From CG-Epi1 sp964634895 (GTDB taxonomy: Archaea > Thermoplasmatota > Poseidoniia > MGIII > CG-Epi1): a stretch of DNA of 5,133 nt. Each line of letters starts with the position of its first letter. Position 1 is the first letter of the stretch. Below the pieces are notes generated by a model. It was not told where the DNA came from and did not search any database. It worked only from the letters and a program-made list of their open reading frames with translations. The stretch is taken from the NCBI GenBank assembly GCA_964634895.1, contig CAZWJS010000054.1:1-5133 (forward strand), written 5' to 3'. The translations under genes and the position numbers were made by a program. This document shows positions 1 through 4,902 of this stretch, piece after piece.

Positions 1-365
1 TTCATTTTTTCCTCTCCTAATAACCAAGCAAAAAGAAGGGTCATTACTGGAATCATACAACTTATTAAAGATGCATGAGCAGGGGTAGTCAATTCAAGGC
101 CTTTAGTAAAAAAAGCAGTATTAAGTACAATTCCTAACAATGATAATAAAATTAAAAAGTACCAATCTTTACCTCTTGGAAAATTCAAAATATTTTTATG
201 ATAAATTGATACCATTATAATCCCGGCAACAAGAATTCTAATAGCAGTCCATTCAAACGCATCGATTCTTTCGACAATTAGTGATGTAGTCAAATAGTGA
301 AAACCAAAAATTACTTGTACTAGAATTAAAGCTCCATATATTCTTAACAATGAATTATTATACAA
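1..365 (-). CDS. EamA/DMT-family transporter, N-terminal part (runs off left edge)
   Basis: Integral membrane protein of the drug/metabolite transporter superfamily; the visible 121 residues are the first EamA half of a protein that is usually about 290 residues with ten helices. Four hydrophobic segments are visible at about residues 9-30, 39-56, 69-88 and 95-116. The family hallmark is the fourth-helix stretch at residues 89-119, with GLELTTPAHASL, then a proline (P106) and a terminal LLGEE. The charged R43 in helix 2 also matches the family. The usual WG of helix 1 is replaced by FG. There is no in-frame ATG after the upstream TAG, so I chose the TTG at 365-363; a second TTG at 350-348 is possible. 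It begins 4 bases after the stop of the upstream membrane protein, so the two are probably co-transcribed. The substrate cannot be told from sequence; family members export amino acids, metabolites or drugs. Confidence 0.85.
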   Translation of the reverse strand, partial: MYNNSLLRIYGALILVQVIFGFHYLTTSLIVERIDAFEWTAIRILVAGIIMVSIYHKNILNFPRGKDWYFLILLSLLGIVLNTAFFTKGLELTTPAHASLISCMIPVMTLLFAWLLGEEKM

Positions 366-369
366 CTAT

Positions 370-1059
370 TTACCATCCCAATCGATTAAGATACAACGAA
401 TAAGGCTCTTTATCACCATACATCATAATTAGCCCTCCACAAAACCACCCCAATGAAGAAGTAATGCGAAATGCTAAATCAAAACCATCAAGATATGAAG
501 GGACCATCAATACTAAGCCGATGCCAATCAAGAATCCCGCAACCCAAGCAAAAGCCAAGGTTCCTTGTCGAATATAAGTAGCAAAAAGAAATAAGTAAAA
601 TTGCGTAAAAGTGAAAATTACAAGACATGTTGCAATAAAAAGTTCTAGATTCTCAGAATTACCAAGAGACATGTAAGGAGATAAAAGTATGAATGTTCCA
701 ATAACAATAGAAATACCTGGGAAAGATTCAGTGAGTATACGCCCACCGGAACTTGAAATTACGGATTCCGAAAATTTTAACTTATTCACCGAACGGACAA
801 AAATCAAAGGAGAAATAAATCTAAAAACTAACGTAAACAAGGCTAATGGCCACAAAAGTTCTGGAGACGTAGAGGCATAGTAAACTGCCCAAAGTGCGAT
901 TATCAAAGCAAGACCTAAAAGCAGAATGATTCCCACCAATAACATATCACTAGAACGTTGCTCTGTAGCCCTTTCAAATACAAACAAAAAAAGAGGATAC
1001 GCTAAAATAATAATTCCACAAAATAACACAACGAATGCAACCAGATCAATTTGATTCAC
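370..1059 (-). CDS. Orphan seven-helix membrane protein (229 aa)
   Basis: I do not recognise this family. The 229-residue protein is almost entirely hydrophobic, with seven likely transmembrane segments at about residues 6-28, 39-62, 68-88, 113-132, 138-163, 168-190 and 196-214. The loops are short, and the tail after residue 215 is polar (GDKEPYSLYLNRLGW). There is no signal peptide distinct from helix 1, and no charged catalytic motif or ligand-binding signature stands out; R80 and R198 are the only charges within or near helices. The start is GTG at 1059-1057: an in-frame TGA lies two codons upstream and the next methionine is residue 39, inside helix 2, so GTG is well supported. A TATA-like box 22-29 bases upstream suggests a leaderless transcript. 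The stop is 4 bases before the EamA transporter start, implying a shared transcript and perhaps a shared transport or membrane-stress role (inference). Confidence 0.8.
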   Translation of the reverse strand: MNQIDLVAFVVLFCGIIILAYPLFLFVFERATEQRSSDMLLVGIILLLGLALIIALWAVYYASTSPELLWPLALFTLVFRFISPLIFVRSVNKLKFSESVISSSGGRILTESFPGISIVIGTFILLSPYMSLGNSENLELFIATCLVIFTFTQFYLFLFATYIRQGTLAFAWVAGFLIGIGLVLMVPSYLDGFDLAFRITSSLGWFCGGLIMMYGDKEPYSLYLNRLGW

Positions 1060-1060
1060 A

Positions 1061-1137
1061 AATCATAAGAACAAAGACAATTTATGAAATGATGCCTTCA
1101 AAAAAAAATGAAATTATTAGAATTCGTAATCATAAGA
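1061..1137. repeat. Direct repeat AATCATAAGA in the divergent promoter region
   Basis: The 10-mer AATCATAAGA occurs at 1061-1070 and again at 1128-1137, in the same orientation. The first copy covers the base pairs directly upstream of the GTG start of the membrane protein; the second lies about 14 bases upstream of the TATA-like box of the 52-aa gene. The arrangement would suit a regulator shared by the two divergent genes, but a chance match in AT-rich DNA is possible. Confidence 0.3.
1081..1088 (-). promoter_or_regulatory. Candidate TATA box for the membrane protein/EamA pair
   Basis: Read on the minus strand, TTCATAAA lies 22-29 bases upstream of the GTG start at 1059. This is the spacing expected of an archaeal TATA box serving a leaderless mRNA. 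No Shine-Dalgarno-like sequence lies between it and the start. A nine-T run (complement of 1100-1108) lies just upstream. The match to consensus is moderate, and such strings are frequent in AT-rich DNA. Confidence 0.4.
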
Positions 1138-1150
1138 AACATCACAAATG

Positions 1151-1158
1151 TTAAATAT
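1151..1158 (+). promoter_or_regulatory. Candidate TATA box for the 52-aa HicB-like gene
   Basis: TTAAATAT lies 21-28 bases upstream of the ATG at 1179. The bases between are richer in G and C (GTCGAAATCGGGGCAAAC) and contain no proper Shine-Dalgarno site. The position and composition fit a leaderless archaeal promoter, and this is the best of the three candidates in the window. It faces away from the divergent membrane-protein promoter. Confidence 0.5.
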
Positions 1159-1178
1159 TAGTCGAAATCGGGGCAAAC

Positions 1179-1337
1179 ATGGCTGAGTTCTTTTGTGATA
1201 TTGAAATTCTCCGTAATGAAGGTGAATTTGAAGCCCGTGTTGAAGGCTTAACACCAAATGTCATGTCTCTTAAAAGTGATAACTTGGAAGAACTTTTGGA
1301 ACAATTAACAATTGAACTGGAAGACAAGTTAAACTAA
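1179..1337 (+). CDS. 52-aa HicB-like small protein
   Basis: A 52-residue reading frame starting MAEFFCDIEILRNEGEF and ending in LEDKLN. The pattern fits the HicB-antitoxin/UPF0150 beta-beta-beta-alpha half-dsRBD fold: strand 1 at residues 4-12, strand 2 at 15-23 (GEFEARVEGL, compare the usual 'gYyArvPdLPGc'), a short strand at 28-32, and an amphipathic acidic helix at 34-51 (NLEELLEQLTIELEDKL, compare 'TleEAleNlkeAl'). HicB normally pairs with the HicA mRNase toxin, but no HicA-like frame is seen alongside, and no DNA-binding C-terminal domain is present. It may therefore be a solitary ligand-binding or regulatory protein rather than an antitoxin. Support for a real gene is the TATA-like box at -21 to -28, a sensible acidic composition, and a stop interlocked with that of the convergent downstream gene. 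The fold assignment is by eye. Confidence 0.65.
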   Translation: MAEFFCDIEILRNEGEFEARVEGLTPNVMSLKSDNLEELLEQLTIELEDKLN

Positions 1338-2269
1338 GATATATCCAAATAAGATGACATCCATTTGGTACAATAATTCAAGTGTGCGTTTGTGAATCTT
1401 TGATCATCTTTTAAATCCTCTATGAATGAATCAAAGCCCGAATAAAAATCAAAAGTCAATACTTTTGAGATGAAATTAAACATAACTACCATAGAAGCAT
1501 CGACAACACAACACATGTCACTAAGATATTCTTTAGTCAACTGAGGTATAACTAACGAATCACTGATTATAGCCTTTTGATAATCATTACCAAAATATCT
1601 TTTTAATCTGGAAATATCATGAGTCCTTTCCTCAGAATGAGCATAGCCTGATAATTTACCATATCTAGTATAGTTTCTAAAATTGTTATAATTTTCCTCT
1701 GGTTTTGTCAACCCCCAAGAAATAAGCTCCTTTATCAAATCACTGAAACTAAGCTCCTGCCTTAGACCAGAAACCATACTCAAAAATTGAGCATTGTCTA
1801 ATATTTTTTCCCTATTAGCCCTATAATTCTTTAACTGATTAACTAACTCACCGTAACTTTCCTGGACTATAGAAGATAAGGTAACTTTCCACAGATTGGA
1901 TTCGTGTTGTGATAAAGCTAATTGATTCAAGAAAATACCTCTCAAATGGCACTCAATGAAACTACGAAGTAACGAATACGCAATATTATAATTACCGCAA
2001 AATGATTGATAAATTGAATTGATAAGTATTTTTTGGGATTCAATGTGATGATGATTAAAAGAACCAAGCAAGATTGTGGCTTGCTCCTGTTTATCAACAT
2101 CTTCTTCATAAGCTATAATCTCCAAATAAACTGATGAATAAAGCGAAAAAGCATCCATGCCTCTACCAAAATTGTTAACTGATAATAACGATTCAATGTT
2201 TATCTCTGGGGTAGAACTTTGAATTATGGATTTTGCAACGTTAGAATAATATTCATTAGGATTGTCCAT
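1334..2269 (-). CDS. Helical protein of unknown function (311 aa)
   Basis: I cannot name this family with confidence. The predicted product is soluble and mostly alpha-helical, with no signal peptide and no clear membrane helix; the stretch near residues 250-270 is hydrophobic but broken by polar residues. Two conserved-looking spots stand out: LLRSFIECH at residues 100-108, and YGKLSGYAHS at 203-212. An Arg-x3-Glu in one helix and a later Ser-x-x-x-His recall helical families such as DUF5677, and R102-x5-H108 superficially fits the Rx4-6H pattern of HEPN nucleases; both are impressions only. The start is uncertain. ATG at 2269-2267 is preferred, while an in-frame TTG at 2278 would add three residues; an in-frame stop lies at 2290-2288. 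Its TAG stop overlaps the TAA of the convergent 52-aa gene by 4 bases. Asn, Ser and Tyr are abundant, as in many accessory proteins. Confidence 0.75.
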   Translation of the reverse strand: MDNPNEYYSNVAKSIIQSSTPEINIESLLSVNNFGRGMDAFSLYSSVYLEIIAYEEDVDKQEQATILLGSFNHHHIESQKILINSIYQSFCGNYNIAYSLLRSFIECHLRGIFLNQLALSQHESNLWKVTLSSIVQESYGELVNQLKNYRANREKILDNAQFLSMVSGLRQELSFSDLIKELISWGLTKPEENYNNFRNYTRYGKLSGYAHSEERTHDISRLKRYFGNDYQKAIISDSLVIPQLTKEYLSDMCCVVDASMVVMFNFISKVLTFDFYSGFDSFIEDLKDDQRFTNAHLNYCTKWMSSYLDIS

Positions 2270-2342
2270 ACCTCGCAATGGTTCATGTTAATAGAGCTTT
2301 CACTAAAGTAGTAATGTCGGGACTGTGAACACGATTAAGGGC

Positions 2343-2368
2343 GTAATCAGCGCATACCATATGATTAC
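2343..2368. repeat. Inverted repeat GTAATCA / TGATTAC
   Basis: Seven-base arms GTAATCA (2343-2349) and TGATTAC (2362-2368) are perfect complements separated by 12 bases. Arm centres are 19 bp apart, close to two helical turns, so a dimeric regulator could contact both. It sits between the divergent 311-aa gene and the Nudix operon. A weak hairpin or chance is the alternative. Confidence 0.35.
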
Positions 2369-2385
2369 AAAACCATTATTTTTTG

Positions 2386-2431
2386 TAAATTTTTGGTGTA
2401 TTAAATTAAAGTATTAGTGCCCAAAAATTTA
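2386..2431. repeat. 11-bp perfect inverted repeat upstream of the Nudix-RimB-RimK operon
   Basis: The arms TAAATTTTTGG (2386-2396) and CCAAAAATTTA (2421-2431) are exact reverse complements around a 24-base AT-rich spacer, which itself contains GTATTA twice (2398-2403 and 2411-2416). The right arm abuts the candidate TATA box of the operon, so the element is placed as an upstream activator or operator site. It is not followed by a T-run in a terminator position, and the convergent-gene geometry that would call for a terminator is absent here. Confidence 0.45.
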
Positions 2432-2432
2432 A

Positions 2433-2441
2433 TTTGAAATA
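2433..2441 (+). promoter_or_regulatory. Candidate TATA box for the Nudix-RimB-RimK operon
   Basis: TTTGAAATA lies 23-31 bases upstream of the ATG at 2464, preceded by an A-rich stretch. The spacing again fits a leaderless transcript. An alternative is the AT-rich stretch at about 2399-2410, which would give a 5' leader of roughly 30-40 bases. Confidence 0.3.
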
Positions 2442-2463
2442 GACTCTTCTAATTTAACAGGTT

Positions 2464-2955
2464 ATGTCAGAAGAAAATATCTTGGCTTATGCTGTAAAAC
2501 AAAAAGAAATAGACTATGATGCTAAAGACTTAGTTCTTTTACAAGCTCAGCTAATAAATAAAAATGAAAACGACCACATAATGGTTGAAAAAGTGTCCAA
2601 AGATGCCGATTCATATGCTGCTGGAAAATATTACATTCCTGGAGTTGCTATGAAATTTGGCGAACACCCTGAAGAAGCTGGCCATCGTATTATAACTGAA
2701 GAATTGGAATTGGAAGATAGAGAAATAAAATTGGTCGGAACTCAGTCTCATTACGATGAAGAAAGACAAAGATGGTATGTTCTATTTTTGTTCGAAACCA
2801 CCGAACCCTTGACCGATAAAGAAATTAAAAGCCCATGCCAAGGAATAGATGAACTGCTGTATTTAGATTTAAATATGGCAAACTCAGAAAATTCAACTCA
2901 AGGATTAAGAGATATTAGAGAAGCAATGAAAGTTTCTGGTAAAACTTATATTTAG
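2464..2955 (+). CDS. Nudix-fold protein with degenerate Nudix box (163 aa)
   Basis: Nudix-domain protein, probably a hydrolase or sensor of a nucleoside-diphosphate-linked compound; the substrate is unknown. The fold is shown by an N-terminal strand region (LVLLQAQLI, residues 23-31), the pre-box YYIPG (56-60), the box at about 61-83 containing GEHPEEAGHRIITEEL (66-81), and the following strands with HYDEERQRWYVLFLFE (96-111). Against the consensus G-x5-E-x7-R-E-U-x-E-E-x-G-U, E67, R75, E79 and E80 are kept. The first Gly is V61, the Glu of the RE pair is I76, and the later Gly is E82. The lost Glu is one of the metal/catalytic residues in canonical members, so activity may be weak or altered. 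The stop is 3 bases before the RimB-like gene, so this is the leader gene of a three-gene operon. The upstream bases (ACAGGTT) hold only a weak Shine-Dalgarno-like AGG. Confidence 0.85.
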   Translation: MSEENILAYAVKQKEIDYDAKDLVLLQAQLINKNENDHIMVEKVSKDADSYAAGKYYIPGVAMKFGEHPEEAGHRIITEELELEDREIKLVGTQSHYDEERQRWYVLFLFETTEPLTDKEIKSPCQGIDELLYLDLNMANSENSTQGLRDIREAMKVSGKTYI

Positions 2956-2958
2956 ATA

Positions 2959-3390
2959 ATGAAGAAAAAAATAATTGGCTGGAGAGAGAAGGTAACCTTA
3001 CTAGATTATGATAACACCGTTGTTAAAGCAAAAATGGATACGGGAGCTAGAACCTCCTCATTACATGCCACTCACATAAAAGAATTTGAGAGAAATGAAA
3101 ATGCTTATGTAAATTTTAGAATTAAAATTGGAAAGGGAAACGAAAAAAAATTTAAACACGTTATTGCAAAATTGAAAGAATGGCGAAAAGTCAAGAATTC
3201 AAGCGGAAAAACTGAATTTAGACCAGTTATAGAGACAAGAATTTTAATAGCCAAACAAAAAATAAAAACGGAACTTACATTAACTCAACGTTCTAAGATG
3301 TCATATGACATGCTAATTGGGAGATTAGCCATAAAAAAAAGATTTATAATTGATGCAGGGAGGTCCTACATTGTGGATGAGAAAAAATAA
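2959..3390 (+). CDS. RimB-like retropepsin-fold protease ('ATP-dependent zinc protease', COG4067/PF05618)
   Basis: Small protease-family protein of 143 residues, about the usual length. The signature MDTGARTSSLHA is at residues 26-37 with D27 in the DTGA motif of the aspartic-protease (retropepsin) fold. Next come RPVIET (88-93), the strand KTELTLTQRSKM (103-114), and the closing MLIGRLAIKKRFIIDAGRSY (118-137), where family members usually have DPGRSY. No HExxH zinc motif is present; the 'zinc protease' name is historical. In Pseudomonas the homologue RimB is encoded with RimK and is thought to trim the glutamate tail that RimK adds to ribosomal protein S6. Here it lies 3 bases after the Nudix gene and 4 bases before rimK, which supports the same partnership. 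It starts with a Lys-rich MKKKIIGW and lacks a signal peptide, so it is cytoplasmic. No Shine-Dalgarno site precedes it. Confidence 0.9.
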   Translation: MKKKIIGWREKVTLLDYDNTVVKAKMDTGARTSSLHATHIKEFERNENAYVNFRIKIGKGNEKKFKHVIAKLKEWRKVKNSSGKTEFRPVIETRILIAKQKIKTELTLTQRSKMSYDMLIGRLAIKKRFIIDAGRSYIVDEKK

Positions 3391-3394
3391 TAAA

Positions 3395-4276
3395 ATGGAT
3401 ATAATCGTATTATCAAGAAAACCGAGTCTTTATTCTACCAGAAGATTGGTCGAAGCTACACAAAAAAGAGGGCATAATGTAAGAGTTATTGATTATCTAA
3501 GATGTTATATGAATATAACGTCTAAAAAACCAACTGTTATCTATAGAGGTGAAAAATTAACATCATACGATGCAATTATTCCAAGAATTGGTGCTAGTTA
3601 CACCTTCTATGGGGCTGCAGTAGTAAGGCAATTTGAAATGGGAGGTATTTTTTCCGTCAATGAATCGCAAGCAATATCTCGATCACGTGACAAATTAAGA
3701 TCATTACAAATTCTAGCTAGAGAGGGTATTGGAATGCCTGTTACTGGATTTGCAAACCATTCTGCGGATATCGATGGAATGATAGAAACTATGAAGGGGA
3801 CGCCATTGATTATGAAATTATTAGAAGGAACGCAAGGAAAAGGAGTGGTTTTAGCCGAGACAAAAAAAGCTGCAGGCAGTGTTTTGAGTGCATTTGGGCA
3901 ATTAAAGGCTAATATTTTGGTTCAAGAATTTATCAAAGAGGCTGAGGGTAAAGATATTAGAGCATTTGTTGTTGGAGGCAAAGTAGTAGGCTCTATGGAG
4001 AGAGAAGCACCAGATGGTGAATTTAGAGCAAACTTGCATCTGGGGGCTGTGGCTAAAAAAATTGAGCTATCTGAGGAAGAAAAGAACATGGCAGTTAAGG
4101 CTACTAAGACATTAGGATTGGCAATAGCTGGTGTTGATATGATACGTTCAAGTGAGGGGTTGTTAGTGATAGAAGTTAATTCATCACCTGGTCTCGAAGG
4201 AATCGAAAACACAACTGGAAAAGATGTGGCTGCTGAAATTGTAAAATATATTGAAGAAACTTTAAAAGAAAATTAA
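3395..4276 (+). CDS. rimK: RimK: ATP-grasp alpha-L-glutamate ligase (ribosomal protein S6 modification type)
   Basis: Adds glutamate residues to a protein or peptide C-terminus using ATP. The 293 residues align from end to end with bacterial RimK as I recall it, without insertions: MDIIVLSRKPSLYSTRRL at the start, CYMNI (37-41), PRIGASYTFYGAAVVRQFEM (63-82), NESQAISRSRDKLRS (89-103), the ATP-binding loop EGTQGKGVVLAE (144-155), QEFIKEAEGKDIR (177-189), and FRANLHLGA (210-218). Metal ligands appear intact as D248, E260 and N262 in EVNSSPGLEGIE (260-271). The C-terminal tail is a few residues shorter than in E. coli. I chose ATG 3395 because it gives the canonical RimK N-terminus. An upstream ATG at 3350 would overlap the RimB gene and add 15 non-homologous residues. 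Spacing to RimB is 4 bases. Archaeal relatives MptN and CofF use cofactors as substrates, but this sequence is of the protein-modifying bacterial type. The stop overlaps that of the convergent methyltransferase gene. Confidence 0.93.
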   Translation: MDIIVLSRKPSLYSTRRLVEATQKRGHNVRVIDYLRCYMNITSKKPTVIYRGEKLTSYDAIIPRIGASYTFYGAAVVRQFEMGGIFSVNESQAISRSRDKLRSLQILAREGIGMPVTGFANHSADIDGMIETMKGTPLIMKLLEGTQGKGVVLAETKKAAGSVLSAFGQLKANILVQEFIKEAEGKDIRAFVVGGKVVGSMEREAPDGEFRANLHLGAVAKKIELSEEEKNMAVKATKTLGLAIAGVDMIRSSEGLLVIEVNSSPGLEGIENTTGKDVAAEIVKYIEETLKEN

Positions 4277-4893
4277 ACTTTTTTACCAGTTATAACTAAG
4301 GTACCTTCCCAATTATCACTCTTATTTTCTCGCCAACTATCTACTTGACTTAAACCTGAATTTGTAAAAGCTTCAATCCATTCCTTTTCCTTTAATAACA
4401 ACATACGAGTTCCTAGTTTGTCTTGCCACGAATGTGAACTGCTGTTTTCATAATAATGATCTATGCCTATAATTAAGCGCCCATTTTCATTAAGCCATGA
4501 ATCTACAATTTTTTTAATCGTGTCAAAAGGTTTGTCTAGGTAATAGAGGACTTCCATGGAATGTATGAAGTCATATTTATTACCTGAATTATATGTATTG
4601 ATATCTGCTAAAATATATTCTGTATTTCCGCCTTTCTTTTCAGCATTTGATATCATCTGAGGGGCCCCATCAATACCAACTGCCTTTTTACACAAAGGAT
4701 TTCTTGCCATCTGGCGCACTACCCAACCATTACCACAACCTAAATCTAAAAAATTAAAATACTTATCCTCTTCATCGAATTCTGATAAGGCAAAATCAAG
4801 CATTGAATATACTGGAACGGCATGTGACTTTTCCATCCCCTCGTCTTTACCTTTAGTAGCCCATTCCCCAAAAACATCAACTGCTTTTCTCAT
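4273..4893 (-). CDS. Class I SAM-dependent methyltransferase (206 aa)
   Basis: Rossmann-fold methyltransferase of the Methyltransf_11/25 type. Motif I is FLDLGCGNGW at residues 48-57. The acidic end of strand 2 is D75 in VGIDGAPQMI (72-81), which binds the SAM ribose. ILADIN (94-99) gives D97 for the adenine side. FIHSMEVLYYLDKP (109-122) is the motif IV region, and GRLIIGIDHYYEN follows as strand 5. A conserved-looking N-terminal segment, VFGEWATKGKDEGMEKSH (7-24), precedes the fold and probably closes over the active site. The substrate is unknown; a small molecule is more typical of this size than RNA or DNA. It starts 9 bases after the stop of the secreted-protein gene upstream on the same strand, so it is likely co-transcribed with it. 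No Shine-Dalgarno site precedes it (AGAAAAATTTA before ATG). Its TAA shares 4 bases with the rimK stop, so any link to RimK is positional only. Confidence 0.88.
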   Translation of the reverse strand: MRKAVDVFGEWATKGKDEGMEKSHAVPVYSMLDFALSEFDEEDKYFNFLDLGCGNGWVVRQMARNPLCKKAVGIDGAPQMISNAEKKGGNTEYILADINTYNSGNKYDFIHSMEVLYYLDKPFDTIKKIVDSWLNENGRLIIGIDHYYENSSSHSWQDKLGTRMLLLKEKEWIEAFTNSGLSQVDSWRENKSDNWEGTLVITGKKV

Positions 4894-4902
4894 TAAATTT
4901 TT

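Noticed and set aside
689..880. 63-codon open frame on the plus strand
   Set aside because: It lies wholly inside the convincing membrane-protein gene on the opposite strand, has no promoter or recognisable motif, and is best explained as a frame shadow.
1334..2269. Calling the 311-aa protein a HEPN toxin forming a pair with the 52-aa HicB-like protein
   Set aside because: The two genes are convergent rather than co-directional, the R-x5-H match is weak, and HicB-like proteins pair with HicA, so a toxin-antitoxin claim is not supported.
2270..2278. TTG at 2278 as start of the 311-aa protein
   Set aside because: It adds only three residues, and an ATG is available at 2269. It cannot be excluded, because neither start has a clear ribosome binding site or an ideally spaced TATA box.
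2397..2420. Reading the 11-bp inverted repeat as a transcription terminator
   Set aside because: The flanking genes are divergent, so no transcript is expected to end here; the 24-base spacer and the lack of a T-run after the right arm also argue against it.
2279..2463. Possible tRNA or other structured RNA in the central intergenic region
   Set aside because: No cloverleaf, T-loop consensus or GC-rich stem is visible; the region is AT-rich with only the two simple inverted repeats.
2959..3390. Zinc metalloprotease reading of the RimB-like gene
   Set aside because: There is no HExxH or other zinc-binding cluster; the DTGA motif supports a retropepsin-like aspartic fold despite the family's historical name.
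3350..3394. Upstream in-frame ATG giving RimK a 15-residue N-terminal extension
   Set aside because: It would overlap the RimB-like gene, and the extra residues have no counterpart in RimK, which begins at the MDIIVLSR sequence.
3922..4212. 96-codon open frame on the minus strand
   Set aside because: It is antisense to the most conserved part of rimK, and its Ser/Pro-rich low-complexity sequence is typical of a shadow frame.
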